64,000 nucleotides of DNA from Myxococcales bacterium (GCA_029880325.1 JAOUOP010000008.1:112397-176396), one strand, 5' to 3'; positions 23,772 through 42,591 are shown, counted from the stretch's first letter. Translations and numbers: made by a program. Notes: generated from the letters alone by a model not told the origin.

Positions 23772-25193
23772 CTATGGACCGGCATCTGCCGCCACGCCCA
23801 GGGTCAACTGCAGCAGCTGCTCGGAGGCGCCGCAGGTGGCGCACGTCGGGGCCATTTCGTCGAAGCCTTCAGGCGGCATGTGAGGCCCGTAGCCCGTCAC
23901 CGTCACCTCGCCCTCGAGCCCGTGGCCGGTAGCCGTCGCCACCAGCTCGGCTTCGAAGCGCAGCTCGAGCTGCGCAAAGCGTTCGAGTTCGGCGCCCGTG
24001 GGCATGAGCACGCCCCAGCGATCACGCAGTTCGTCAGCGGTCAGCGACAAGCTGCTGGAGGGGTCGGCCAGGCGCGAGAAGCCGACACGAACCTCGCGGC
24101 TGCCCTCGAAAAAGAGGTTCCGCGCCTCGAGTTCCACCGGCCAGCTCGCCTCGATCCTGCCATCGGCGTCGGCCAGGGCGAGCGTGCCGCCGAGGAGGAC
24201 CTCGCCGGGCGGCGTACCGTCGAAATGAACCCACTGGGGACGCGCACAGGCGCTGCCCTCCTGATACTCGAAGCCGACGCTCAGCACCGCAAGCGTTCCG
24301 TCCGCCCAGCGCCCCGAGGCTTCGCCCACGGACTCCATCGCCGCAATCAGTTCCGCCGGCGGCGGCAAGCCGCCAAGTGCAGTCTCGGGGTCGACCCGGT
24401 AGCCGGGTCCCCAGACGCAATGCACCCCGATCTCGCCGAAGTTCTGAACCAGAGAGACCCGGTCTCCGCGCGTCCGCACCCACCCTGACAACCATCCGTT
24501 CACTCCGAGTTCACTGACTTCGAGCCAGAGGTCGAGCCAGGCAAAGCTGGAGCGCGAGTCATCGCCATCGACCACCTCCAGCGTGCCCTCGAGCCGATTG
24601 CCCAGCGCCGCGTCGGTAGCTTCGAGCCCGGGCCCCTGCGCGTCGTTGACCTCGGTGGGGACACCCACGGCGACCACGGCGGCCGCGGGCGAAGTGGCCG
24701 AAAGAACCGCACTCCAGTGGTCCTCGAGAGCGCCGCTTTCGGAGCGCAAGCGTAGCTCGACGTCGACCTCGAGCCGCCCCTTGCAGCCGCTCTGGCTGCC
24801 CGGCCCGGGCGGAAAGTAGCGAACCTCACCGTCGGTGTATTGCAGCTCGATGCTCAGGGGCTCCCGCCCGAGCACGGGCGAAACCTGGAGTGGCCCGTCC
24901 GTGCTTGCCAGGTCGCCGCCGAACTCGTCGACCGGGCGGTCGGTGAAGCGCACCGTGGTCTCGTGCACGCCCAGGGCGAACTCGAGGATGGTGGCCGCGT
25001 CGAAGCCAAGCGTGCCGGGGCTGTCGTCGATCGACGCGAGCGCCATCGCCTCTCCTTCGCTGCCACAGGCGCTGTCGCTGGATGCGCTCCCCGGCGGCAC
25101 GAAGGGCGGTCTTTCGCTGGCCCCCTCATCGCCCGTCTGACCCGCCTGGTTGCACGCGAGTAACAGGCAGGCCGATAGCTGCATCGCAGTCAT
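23772..25193 (-). CDS. Putative lipoprotein with beta-rich repeats, family not recognised
   Basis: A 473-aa protein. From ATG 25193 (or 25184) it has a short hydrophobic stretch ending in the lipobox-like LLLAC, then a Ser/Gly/Pro linker and a long acidic beta-rich region with no motif I can name. A CATCG pair (two Cys three apart) lies near the C terminus. It is divergent from the TIGR02147/DUF4423-like regulator gene with 111 bases between starts; in related bacteria such regulators often sit beside a lipoprotein gene, so joint control is plausible. A longer frame upstream would place the hydrophobic segment internally, so it was not used. Confidence 0.68.
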   Translation of the reverse strand: MTAMQLSACLLLACNQAGQTGDEGASERPPFVPPGSASSDSACGSEGEAMALASIDDSPGTLGFDAATILEFALGVHETTVRFTDRPVDEFGGDLASTDGPLQVSPVLGREPLSIELQYTDGEVRYFPPGPGSQSGCKGRLEVDVELRLRSESGALEDHWSAVLSATSPAAAVVAVGVPTEVNDAQGPGLEATDAALGNRLEGTLEVVDGDDSRSSFAWLDLWLEVSELGVNGWLSGWVRTRGDRVSLVQNFGEIGVHCVWGPGYRVDPETALGGLPPPAELIAAMESVGEASGRWADGTLAVLSVGFEYQEGSACARPQWVHFDGTPPGEVLLGGTLALADADGRIEASWPVELEARNLFFEGSREVRVGFSRLADPSSSLSLTADELRDRWGVLMPTGAELERFAQLELRFEAELVATATGHGLEGEVTVTGYGPHMPPEGFDEMAPTCATCGASEQLLQLTLGVAADAGP

Positions 25194-25304
25194 GGCCCAG
25201 CCATCACGCCACACACCCGAGATCCCCACATCGAAGCTCGCCATGCCCAAACTCAAGCACGCACTCCAGGCGAGATCCAGCGACACTTGGCACATACTGA
25301 CTTG

Positions 25305-26309
25305 ATGTTTGGTGCGTTCGTGTGCGACCTATCAAGAGTGGACTACGAACGCATCAGTGCCGAGCTGCTCCGGAAGCTGCGCGGAAGTCGCTCCCAGGAG
25401 GCCTTCGCTCGACGCGTGGGCGTGCGCGCCAACGCCATCTACACCTGGGAAGCGGGGCGAAATTTTCCGAGCGCCTCGCGCGCCCTGACGGCGGCCAGTC
25501 GCGCCGGGGTCGACGTGGTGGCTGCGCTCGAGCGCTTCTACGGACGCGAGCTGTCGTGGCTGGGCGAGGCCGAGCCGACCAGCGCCGAGGGGGTCGCGCG
25601 GCTGCTGCAGGACCTGCGGGGCAAGAGTTCGATCCTCGACCTCTCTCGGCGCTCGGGCCAGAGCCGCTTCACCATTTCGCGCTGGCTCAAGGGCCAGGCC
25701 GAGCCGCGCCTGCCCGACCTGCTGTGCCTGATCGAAGCCGCCTCCCTACGCCTGCTCGATTTTCTCGCATGTTTCGTCGACCCCCGCGAGCTGCCTTCGA
25801 TCGCCGAGGCCTACCGCAGCCTGGAAGCCACGCGCGCGGCGGCCTACGAGTCGCCCTGGTCGCAGGCGTTTCTACGCGCCCTGGAGCTGTCCTCCTATCG
25901 CGCGCTTCCGGGTCACGAAGCGGGCTGGTTGGCGGAAAAGCTCGGCCTGAGCGCCGAAGAGGAGATCCGCTGCTTGTCGCTGCTCGAGCGCTCGGGACAA
26001 ATCGTGCGCCTGGCAACCGGCCACTTCACACCCGCCGAAGTCAAAGCCGTCGACACCCGCCGCGACCCCGAAGCGGCGCGACGGCTGCGGCTGTTTTGGG
26101 CCAAGACGGCCAATGAACGCCTGGATCAGGCGGCGCCCGAACACGGCGTGGTCGCCTACAACCTCTTCGGCGTATCGCTCGCGGACCTGCAGCGCCTCGA
26201 GGAGTTACAGCGGGCCTACTTCCGCGAAATGCGCGCCATCATCGCCGAGTCCGAGCCGGCCGAGACGGTCGTGATCGCCACCATGCAGATGGTGCGGCTT
26301 TTGACGTGA
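25305..26309 (+). CDS. TIGR02147/DUF4423-like regulator with two N-terminal helix-turn-helix motifs
   Basis: A 334-aa protein. Two XRE-like helix-turn-helix regions are visible in tandem: QEAFARRVGVRANAIYTWEA (about residues 29-48) and LSRRSGQSRFTISRWLKGQA (about 113-132). The rest is helical and matches the TIGR02147/DUF4423 type by layout, including LEELQRAYFREMRAIIAES near the C terminus. This family occurs mainly in Fibrobacteres, Bdellovibrionota and Myxococcota and is presumed to be DNA-binding. ATG 25305 is used; an in-frame TTG lies at 25287. Divergent from the lipoprotein gene, which is the natural candidate target. Confidence 0.72.
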   Translation: MFGAFVCDLSRVDYERISAELLRKLRGSRSQEAFARRVGVRANAIYTWEAGRNFPSASRALTAASRAGVDVVAALERFYGRELSWLGEAEPTSAEGVARLLQDLRGKSSILDLSRRSGQSRFTISRWLKGQAEPRLPDLLCLIEAASLRLLDFLACFVDPRELPSIAEAYRSLEATRAAAYESPWSQAFLRALELSSYRALPGHEAGWLAEKLGLSAEEEIRCLSLLERSGQIVRLATGHFTPAEVKAVDTRRDPEAARRLRLFWAKTANERLDQAAPEHGVVAYNLFGVSLADLQRLEELQRAYFREMRAIIAESEPAETVVIATMQMVRLLT

Positions 26310-26556
26310 AGCGTGAAGCAACCCGATCCTTGCGCGGGAGTCACATCGCGCCCGCTGCAACCGGGGCGACAGGCGCTCCCCGCTGCTGCAGGGCATGCTT
26401 GTGCGCGGGCTTGCCGCGCCCCTGGCGCCGAGGTGCCGGCGCACGAATCGTGGCCGCGCGACCCATTCATCCGTCCATCCGGATACACAAATAGATAGCT
26501 GCAATCACGGTGTCCGGCCCCAGGCGTGCGCTGCACACTGCGCTACACTTCTAGCG

Positions 26557-27456
26557 ATGGCCCGGTCGAGCAAATGCCAGCCGTGGGCGGCCGCGCTGCT
26601 GGTGCTGGCTCTCGCAGCCACGGCGGTCGCTTCGGAAACCGGCACCCACAGCAAGGGGCTCACGCTGGAGCTTTCGCCGGAACACTCGGCCTTTGTTCAC
26701 GACGGAGTGCCCGGCGCGCTGGTGCATGTGCCGCCGGGCTTCGATGCCAATGGGCCCCTGCATGTGGTCGTCTTTCTTCACGGCTACACCGGCTGCGCGC
26801 GGGTGCTGATGGGGGCGGGACCGGTCGTCTGCCACGCGGGCGATGTCGTGCGCAAGGGCTGGGATTTGGCCTCGCTCCACGATGCGGCGGGTCGCAACTC
26901 TCTCCTGGTCATCCCACAGTTGGAATTGCTCAAGCGCAGCGGCAATCCGGGCTGCTTCGGACGGGCGGGCTGCTTTCGGCTTTTCCTCGATGAGCTGCTG
27001 TCGGGGCCCCTGGCCGAGAACCTGGGCGGGGCGCGGGGACTCGATGCGGTGGCGTCGGTGACGTTGGTGGCCCACAGCGCGGGTTTCCAGGCGGCCCGCG
27101 CGATCCTCGACAAGGGCGAGGTCGGGGGCCTCGTGCACCACCTGGTCTTGATGGATGCGCTCTACGGCGGCGCCCCCGCCTTTGCGCGCTGGTTGACGAC
27201 GACGCGGGTCGACAAGCCGCGGCTGTTGAGCATCTACCTCGGGCGCGGCAAGACCCGCAGCGGTAGCCTCGCGCTTTTTCGAAAGGCACGCCGCAAGCTC
27301 GGCAAAGCGCGCGCCATCCGCGCCAGGGCCGATACCATGCTCGAAGCGCTGGCAGACCACAGTCTGGTGGTCGCGTCGGGGCGGGGTAGCCACCGCGAGG
27401 TGCCCCACAACTACCTGGCGCCGGTGCTCGCCGCGCTGCCGCTGCCTCCGCGATAG
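26557..27456 (+). CDS. Secreted alpha/beta hydrolase (esterase-like)
   Basis: A 299-aa protein with a Sec signal peptide (AAALLVLALAATAVA, cleavage near residue 26) and an alpha/beta hydrolase body: VVVFLHGYTGCARV (oxyanion HG), VTLVAHSAGFQAA as nucleophile elbow (AHSAGF instead of the usual G-x-S-x-G), a candidate acid in LVLMDALYGG and a C-terminal REVPHNYLAP that could hold the His. The elbow with Ala at the first position is unusual but occurs in the superfamily. About 250 bases of non-coding DNA precede it. The 3' end overlaps the convergent glycosyltransferase gene by 46 bp. The substrate is unknown. Confidence 0.75.
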   Translation: MARSSKCQPWAAALLVLALAATAVASETGTHSKGLTLELSPEHSAFVHDGVPGALVHVPPGFDANGPLHVVVFLHGYTGCARVLMGAGPVVCHAGDVVRKGWDLASLHDAAGRNSLLVIPQLELLKRSGNPGCFGRAGCFRLFLDELLSGPLAENLGGARGLDAVASVTLVAHSAGFQAARAILDKGEVGGLVHHLVLMDALYGGAPAFARWLTTTRVDKPRLLSIYLGRGKTRSGSLALFRKARRKLGKARAIRARADTMLEALADHSLVVASGRGSHREVPHNYLAPVLAALPLPPR

Positions 27457-29123
27457 GAGGGTTCACTGACGAAGCGCTCCAGCTTGCGCTCCAGCTCCCT
27501 CCGCCGGCTCGGGTCGAGTGCGCCGGCGCTGGCGCGCACGCGGGCGAGTTCACGACCAAAGTTGGGCACCTTGGCACCGCGACGCCGTAGCTCGGCCATC
27601 AGCGCCGGATCCCAGCGCAGGGGATAGACGCGCTCCTGGCCGAGCTGGATCTGCATCAGCGGAATCGCCTCGCGCAAGCCCAGGATTTCCACCGCGCGTT
27701 TCCGCAGCACGAAGTTGGCGCCGCGCCTGTCGATCAGGTAGTCGAGGTCGGCGTGTTTTTCATGTCCGGGTCGACCGCGGGCCTCGAGCACCTGGCGCGC
27801 GATGGTGGGGTCGGTGAGGCCGGTCTCGGCTTCGATGGCAACCGGGATGCGCGCCTCGTACATCAGCTTGGCATCACCACCGGTGAAGGCGATGACCACG
27901 TCGAGCCCCTCGAAGTAGCGGCGAAGCTCCTGCGCCCGCCCGGCCCGCTCGCGCACGGGGTCGGGGAAGGCGCGCTCGTCGACGATGCCGCTCGGCCACA
28001 TTTGCTCGAAGCTGGGACGCGGGGTCAGCAGCGTGGCAAAGGCAACGGCCAGGGCGAGTCCGGCCAGGCGACCAGGGCGAGCCGGCCACCGCTCCCGCAA
28101 AAGCCCCTCGGCGCCGAGCAGCAGCGGCGCCAGCGCCGGCACCAACATGCGCCCGTACATGAAGTCGCCGCCGACGCGCACGACGTAAAAGACGTAGAGA
28201 AATCCCGCCGCGAGCAAGAACAGCGACCTCAGGTGGGCGGCCCCGTCGCGCGGCCGCTCGGCGCCCCCGCGCAGCGCGGTCCACAGCAGGGCGTAACCCA
28301 CGAGCAATCCCAGCGCCCAGCTTCGCTGCAGAAACAGGCCCAGGTAGCGGAGCCCCTGGCCGTACCAGGCCAGCTGCGCGGATTTGGCGTGGTAGGTATT
28401 GGGCAAGAGCTCGCCGTAGTAGAGCCCGCGAAAAACCAGCTGAGCGCCGGCGATGCAGGCGATGGGACCTGCCACACAGAGCGCAGCTTTCAGGCGCCTC
28501 CCGGGAGCAGCCGAGAGCCAAGCGCCGAGCACGGCCAGCGGTGCAAAGAGCAAGCCGTCGGCGCGCGTCACCGCGGCCAGCCCCAGCAGCGAGCCGGCGA
28601 CAAGCAGGCGTCCGAGCCCGGCGACCGACGCCAGCGCAAGCAGGAGCCCGAGGCAAGCCAGCAGGCTGAAAGCCATGGTCTCGAGCCCGGAGGTAGCGAA
28701 GTCCCACAGCGCCGGATGCAGGGCGGCGATGGTCGCTGCAAGCGGCAGCGACGGCCCTGAAACGCCCTCCCCGAGGTTCGCGCCGGGCAGCTCGACGCGC
28801 GCCATGGCGTAGATCAACAGCCCGTAGCACGCGATGCCGGTGAGCTGCGCGAAAAGGCCCGGCTCGGCCCCCAACGCGAGGCCCGCGGCGATCCACAGGG
28901 TCCACAGCAGGTTGCTGTAGCCCTCGACGTATTCGCCAGCGTTGAAGACCAGTCCCTGCCCCTCCACCAGGTTGCGCGCGTAACGGAAAGAAATGAAGGC
29001 GTCGTCGCAGAGCCAGCGCGTACGCCATCCGAGCAGCACCGCGGCAAGGGCCAAGGCCGGGGCGACGACCGCCCCGATGCCGGTGGCATAGCCCTCGTCC
29101 CGTTTTCGTCGCGCCCTGGACAC
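27411..29123 (-). CDS. GT-C type integral membrane glycosyltransferase
   Basis: A 570-aa protein with about ten hydrophobic segments. The first periplasmic loop has the acidic motif WLCDDAFISFRYARNLVEG followed by EYVEGYSNLLWTL, the hallmark of GT-C enzymes that use polyprenyl-phosphate sugars (GT39/GT87 and AftB-like types). A soluble C-terminal region of about 170 residues follows the last membrane segment. It likely transfers sugars to envelope glycans or proteins. It is 63 bases downstream of the giant MopE protein gene on the same strand, so it may be co-transcribed and could modify that protein; this is inference from position. Confidence 0.82.
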   Translation of the reverse strand: MSRARRKRDEGYATGIGAVVAPALALAAVLLGWRTRWLCDDAFISFRYARNLVEGQGLVFNAGEYVEGYSNLLWTLWIAAGLALGAEPGLFAQLTGIACYGLLIYAMARVELPGANLGEGVSGPSLPLAATIAALHPALWDFATSGLETMAFSLLACLGLLLALASVAGLGRLLVAGSLLGLAAVTRADGLLFAPLAVLGAWLSAAPGRRLKAALCVAGPIACIAGAQLVFRGLYYGELLPNTYHAKSAQLAWYGQGLRYLGLFLQRSWALGLLVGYALLWTALRGGAERPRDGAAHLRSLFLLAAGFLYVFYVVRVGGDFMYGRMLVPALAPLLLGAEGLLRERWPARPGRLAGLALAVAFATLLTPRPSFEQMWPSGIVDERAFPDPVRERAGRAQELRRYFEGLDVVIAFTGGDAKLMYEARIPVAIEAETGLTDPTIARQVLEARGRPGHEKHADLDYLIDRRGANFVLRKRAVEILGLREAIPLMQIQLGQERVYPLRWDPALMAELRRRGAKVPNFGRELARVRASAGALDPSRRRELERKLERFVSEPSYRGGSGSAASTGAR

Positions 29124-29186
29124 GACATGGAACTCGCCGCTCGAGGGCCCGGAGTCAAGCCCTCCGCAACAATGACCCGCGCGCTG

Positions 29187-37955
<8,769 letters not shown>

Positions 37956-38504
37956 GGGTTGCCCCTCAAATCGAAGTGTCGTGGCACGTTGCCGGATACG
38001 CCCACGAGCGGACGACCCCGGCAGCGAACTCAGGCAAGCGATACGATACACCCCGCAAACGCGCGAAGACAAGGCGAAGCTCCGCTGCGATCGGTCGCGA
38101 TCACGCGCAGCCACAGCGTCGTGTGATCGGCGTCACTGCGATGACAGCAAGCCGGAATCGAAGGCGACGATCGCGGTGATGGTACACATCCGATCACTCG
38201 CAATTGGCTTACGAACGGGATGTGCGACCCTGTATGACAGCCACCCCCATCAGCTGCCAGGATTGCGATGCTGCAACGTCCTGCTGCAGCGTCCACGGCG
38301 AGTTGAGTTGGAAGCCGCCAATGTAGCGGCGTCGCACGGCTTCGCAGCGACTGCACGCAGGGCTTGCAAACGTTGCGTCAAATTGCGATCGGCGCCATTA
38401 TAGTCACCCGGTTGCCGCCGTTTTTCGCGTCACCGCAACTCGGCTCGACGCGCTTACATCGCGACGTCCGCTTCGTCTGGAACAACACGAGGGGAAATCC
38501 CACC
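37956..38504. other. Divergent promoter region of the MopE cluster
   Basis: About 550 bases between the start codons of giant protein 1 and the repeat lipoprotein. No gene is supported. It is less GC-rich than the coding DNA and holds small repeats: a 13-bp tandem TGCTGCAACGTCC / TGCTGCAGCGTCC at 38269-38294 and an inverted pair CACATCC / GGATGTG around 38185-38222. A TATAGT hexamer at 38399-38404 could be a -10 element for the plus-strand lipoprotein, about 100 bases before its ATG. Transcription of both directions should start here. Confidence 0.5.
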
Positions 38505-41500
38505 ATGCGTAATCGTCTCATCGCCAAGCTCGCAGCGCTGGTGCTATTCAGCCAATGCCTCATCGCCTGCGGCGACTCCGACGGGGGTTCGAAGGCAGAC
38601 GCCGCTGGCGGTAGCGGCGGCAGCGGCGGCGATCAGGGCAGCGGCAGCACGGGACAGAAGGACGGCTCTGCCGGCTCGACGGCGGACGCTGGCGGCAAGG
38701 ACGGCGGCAGCGACACCAAGGACGCCGGAGGCGGCAACACCGACAGCAAAGACGCTGGCGACGGCGGGGGCAGCAGCACCGACCGCGCCGACGGTGGCAG
38801 CGGCGACAACGACTGCAACGGCAAGGACGACGACGGCGACGGCAAGACCGACGAGGGCTACACGCCGGCCGACAGCGCCTGCGGCGTCGGCGCCTGCGCG
38901 GCCACCGGCTCCACCTCATGCGTCGGCGGCGAGGTCCAGGACAACTGCCGCCCCAAGACGGCCGCGCGCGACGACGACACCTGCGACAACATCGACGACG
39001 ACTGCGACGGCAAAACCGACGAGGACTACGTCGTGGTCGACAACTGCGGCACCGGCTATTGCGAGACCCACAACACGCCTTCGAGCTGCGTCGACGGTGT
39101 CGAGACGGTGTGCGCGCCGGCCACGCGCCTCAACGCCGATGACGCCAGCTGCGACAGCGTCGACGACGACTGCGACGGCGCCGCCGATGAGGGCTACGTC
39201 GTCGACAGCAGCTGCGGCGCCGGCTACTGCAACAGCACCAACACGCCCTCGAGCTGCGCCGGCGGCGTCGAAACCGCCTGCAGCCCGGGCTCGCCGCTTT
39301 CCTCCGACGACACCACATGCGACGGCGTCGACGACGACTGCGACGGCACCGACGACGACGACTACGTGGTCAACAGCACCTGCGGCACCGGCTACTGCGA
39401 GACGAATAACACGCCCTCGAGCTGCGTCGGCGGCGTCGAAACCCTGTGCACCGCCGCCAGCCAGAACACGCCCGACGACAAGGGCTGCAACGGCGTCGAC
39501 GACGACTGCGACGGCTCGACCGACGAGGACTACGTGGCCGACGCCAGCTGCGGCTCGGGCCCGTGCCGGGGCACCAACACGCCCTCCACCTGCGTCGACG
39601 GCGTCGAGACCCCCTGCATGTCCGGCTCCGAGGGCAACACCACCGACCCAACCTGCGACGGTGTCGACGACGACTGCGACGGCACCCCCGACGACGACTA
39701 CGCCTCGGTGACCACCAGCTGCGGCGTCGGCGCCTGCGCCTCGACCGGCGCGACCAGCTGCGCCAACGGCAAGGTCACCGACAGCTGCATCGCCGGCGAT
39801 CCCGCCCCCAGCGACGCCAGCTGCGATGGCGTGGACGACGACTGCGACGGCACCCCCGACGACGACTACGTCGTCGATGCCAGCTGCGGCATCGGCGAGT
39901 GCAACGCCTCCAACACGCCCTCGAGCTGCGCGGGCGGCGTGGAGACCCTGTGCGTGGCCGGCACGCCGGCGACCGGCGTCGACAGCAGCTGCGACAACAA
40001 GGATGACGACTGCGACAGCAGCTTCGACGAGGACTACGTGCCCGTCGCCAGCTGCGGCATCGGCTACTGCAGGCAGGCCAACACGCCCTCCTCCTGCAGC
40101 GGCGGCGTCATCACCGACTGCGTGCCCAGCGATCCCAAGAGCGCCACCGACGCCACCTGCGACGGCGTGGACGATGACTGCGACGGCGCCTCGGACGAGG
40201 ACTTCGATCCCTATTGCAGCGGCAGCTCCACCGTCACCTGCGTGGACGGCGGCGAGGTGCTGACCGCCTGCGACGACGGCATCATCTGCACCGAGGACAT
40301 CTGCACCGCGGGCAGCTGCGACGTGATTCCGGACGACAGCGCCTGCGCCGACGACGGCGTCGCCTGCACCAACGAACGCTGCGTCGTCGGGCTCGGCTGC
40401 CAGTCGCTGACCGACCACAACTACTGCAGTCAAACCGTGGACGGTGGCAAGCGCTGCAACGGCTCCGAGCGCTGCGAGCCCGAGGTCGCCGGCGACGAGG
40501 TCGGCTGCGTGCCGGGCACGCCCCCCTGCGGCGACGACTGGGCCTGCACCGACATCGTCTGCAACGAGACCGGCCCCGAGGTCTGCACCACGACCCTGAA
40601 CCACGCCTTCTGTCAGGCCGCCGACGGTGTCTTCTGCAACGGCGCCGAGCAGTGCAATCCCGGCGATGAAGCCAACCGGGACGCAAACGGCTGCGTGGCC
40701 GGTTCCGACCCCTGTGCGGGCATGCAGGACTCGGCCGAGTGCACGGTGCTGGTCTGCAACGAGGACACCGACAGCTGCGACAACGTGCCCGACGACGGCT
40801 ACAGCTGCGACGACGGCATCAACTGCACCGACGACGTCTGCGATCCCGACGCCGCGGTCGATCCCACCGGCTGCGTCTGGACGGCCAAGGACTGCAGCGG
40901 TGCCGACACCGACGCCATCGCCTGCACCGTCGCCTACTGCGACGAGGCCGATGGCAGCTGCAAGATCAACTACAGCTCCGAGCTCTGCGGCGGCGACGCC
41001 TGCACCGATAGCGGCTGCGCCACCTGCACCTCGGATGCCGACTGCGGCAACGACGACAGCAACCTCTGTGATGGCGTGGCCGCCTGTGTCACGGGGGAGT
41101 GCGTACTGACCTCGCCCGTGATCGACTGCAACGACGGCAAGGCCTGCACCACAGACCTCTGCGACGGCCCCTCCGGCACCTGCAACCACGTGGCCAATGA
41201 CAGCTATTGCTTCGACGGCGTCTGCGACGGGCTAGATGCCTGCGACCCGGGCGACCCCTCAGCCGACGCGACCACCGGCTGCGTGGAAGCCGCGCCACCC
41301 GACTGCGACGACGGCATCGCCTGCACCACCGACCTCTGCAACTACCTGACGGGCTGCTACCCGTTTCCCAACCACGCCACGTGCGCCGCGGGCGACACAA
41401 CCGTGTGCAACGGCGAGCAATTCTGCGACTCGGGCGCCGACCCTGGGGTCAACCCTTCGGGCTGTGTGGAGCCCTTCCCCGACGGCATCGACTGCGACGA

Positions 41501-42566
41501 CGGCATCCCCTGCACGCGCGATGAATGCGTCGAGCCCTCGGGCAGCAACGAAGGCGGCTGCCGCTCGACCAACGACAGCACCAACTGCCCCTGCGGCCAG
41601 AGCTGCGATCCCGTCAGCGGCGGCTGCCTCACCACCTGCACCGTCACCGAGTGCCAGGGCAAGCTCTACGAGTGCGGCGACTGCATCGACAACGACAACG
41701 ACTGCGCCTGCTTCTGCGATGACAACACCGCGGCGAGCTGCCCCGTCGATGGCAGCGGCAACGAGTGCGAGTGCGACCCCGACTGCAGCGTACCGGCGAC
41801 GAGCTGCGCCTGCGACACCGCCTCCAGCAGCTGCGACGCCAGCTGCTACTGCGATCCCGACTGCTACTACCCCAACAACGGCGCCGGCATCGACTCCGGC
41901 TCCGACCTGAGCTGCTTCGGCCCCTGCGACAACAACGAGTCCGGTTTCCACGGCGGAATCCCGGGCCAGAACAACGCACCCTGCAAGATGGAATGTTACT
42001 TCGACCAGGACACGGGCGCCGGCAACGACGACTGCTACTGGGACCACGGCTGCGATCCCCTCTCGGTGGCCGCAGACTATCCCCCCTCGGGTGACTCCGC
42101 CTGCGAGTACGACCCCAACACCAACATCGCCGGCAGCAGCCTGAGCTGCGCCGAAGCCCAGGCGACGCAGTCGGCGGTGTGCTGGGAAGAGGGCAGCGAT
42201 CCGGGGACGACCGGCAACAACTACTGCGGCTCCCTGGTGCCCAACGGCTGCGACTGCTTCGGCTGCTGTGACGTACCCGGCAGGGATACGGCCGTCTACC
42301 TCGGCTCGGAAGAGCCCAAGGACGTCGGCAGCTGCACCCTGGACGTGCTCCAGGACGAAACCCTCTGCAAGCCCTGCACCATCGTGACGGCCTGTCACAA
42401 CTCGTGCGAGACCTGCGAGCTGTGCATCGGCAAGCCCACGCTGCCGCCCGAGTGCGGCTGCCAGATCTGCCCCGCTGGCGTGCAGCTCTGCGGCGACCCC
42501 TGCGGCAGCCCCTGCCCCGCCGGCTACTTCTGCAACACCGGCTGCTGCGCACCGGCGCCGCTCTGA
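38505..42566 (+). CDS. Cys-rich MopE-motif lipoprotein with nine regular repeats
   Basis: A 1353-aa protein from ATG 38505. The lipoprotein signal is clear: MRNRLIAKLAALVLFSQCLI then ACGD (lipobox Cys). A Ser/Gly/Asp linker to about residue 100 is followed by nine 56-residue repeats of the type CDGVDDDCDGTPDDDYVVD, each with additional Cys and an NTPSSC element. Next come about seven looser repeats with CDDGIxCTxDxC, as in other myxobacterial Cys-rich surface proteins, and a Cys-dense C terminus rich in CDPDC and CDNN pairs. It should be outer-membrane or surface-anchored, disulfide-rich and able to bind divalent metals, by family analogy. It sits head-to-head with giant protein 1 and 260 bases upstream of giant protein 2. 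Confidence 0.88.
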   Translation: MRNRLIAKLAALVLFSQCLIACGDSDGGSKADAAGGSGGSGGDQGSGSTGQKDGSAGSTADAGGKDGGSDTKDAGGGNTDSKDAGDGGGSSTDRADGGSGDNDCNGKDDDGDGKTDEGYTPADSACGVGACAATGSTSCVGGEVQDNCRPKTAARDDDTCDNIDDDCDGKTDEDYVVVDNCGTGYCETHNTPSSCVDGVETVCAPATRLNADDASCDSVDDDCDGAADEGYVVDSSCGAGYCNSTNTPSSCAGGVETACSPGSPLSSDDTTCDGVDDDCDGTDDDDYVVNSTCGTGYCETNNTPSSCVGGVETLCTAASQNTPDDKGCNGVDDDCDGSTDEDYVADASCGSGPCRGTNTPSTCVDGVETPCMSGSEGNTTDPTCDGVDDDCDGTPDDDYASVTTSCGVGACASTGATSCANGKVTDSCIAGDPAPSDASCDGVDDDCDGTPDDDYVVDASCGIGECNASNTPSSCAGGVETLCVAGTPATGVDSSCDNKDDDCDSSFDEDYVPVASCGIGYCRQANTPSSCSGGVITDCVPSDPKSATDATCDGVDDDCDGASDEDFDPYCSGSSTVTCVDGGEVLTACDDGIICTEDICTAGSCDVIPDDSACADDGVACTNERCVVGLGCQSLTDHNYCSQTVDGGKRCNGSERCEPEVAGDEVGCVPGTPPCGDDWACTDIVCNETGPEVCTTTLNHAFCQAADGVFCNGAEQCNPGDEANRDANGCVAGSDPCAGMQDSAECTVLVCNEDTDSCDNVPDDGYSCDDGINCTDDVCDPDAAVDPTGCVWTAKDCSGADTDAIACTVAYCDEADGSCKINYSSELCGGDACTDSGCATCTSDADCGNDDSNLCDGVAACVTGECVLTSPVIDCNDGKACTTDLCDGPSGTCNHVANDSYCFDGVCDGLDACDPGDPSADATTGCVEAAPPDCDDGIACTTDLCNYLTGCYPFPNHATCAAGDTTVCNGEQFCDSGADPGVNPSGCVEPFPDGIDCDDGIPCTRDECVEPSGSNEGGCRSTNDSTNCPCGQSCDPVSGGCLTTCTVTECQGKLYECGDCIDNDNDCACFCDDNTAASCPVDGSGNECECDPDCSVPATSCACDTASSSCDASCYCDPDCYYPNNGAGIDSGSDLSCFGPCDNNESGFHGGIPGQNNAPCKMECYFDQDTGAGNDDCYWDHGCDPLSVAADYPPSGDSACEYDPNTNIAGSSLSCAEAQATQSAVCWEEGSDPGTTGNNYCGSLVPNGCDCFGCCDVPGRDTAVYLGSEEPKDVGSCTLDVLQDETLCKPCTIVTACHNSCETCELCIGKPTLPPECGCQICPAGVQLCGDPCGSPCPAGYFCNTGCCAPAPL
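38808..40210 (+). repeat. Nine tandem repeats with an exact 168-bp period
   Basis: The codon for the middle Cys of the DDDCDG motif (Gly in unit 1) begins at 38835, 39003, 39171, 39339, 39507, 39675, 39843, 40011 and 40179. Every interval is exactly 168 bp (56 codons), so no insertion or deletion has occurred in any unit even though the sequences have diverged. After unit 9 the pattern breaks into a different Cys-rich repeat. Confidence 0.9.
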
Positions 42567-42591
42567 GCCGCCCCCGGTCTGAGGAACGCCC

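Noticed and set aside
38269..38294. Tandem 13-mer in the divergent promoter region as a CRISPR or iteron array.
   Set aside because: Only two copies, no spacers and no cas or rep genes nearby.
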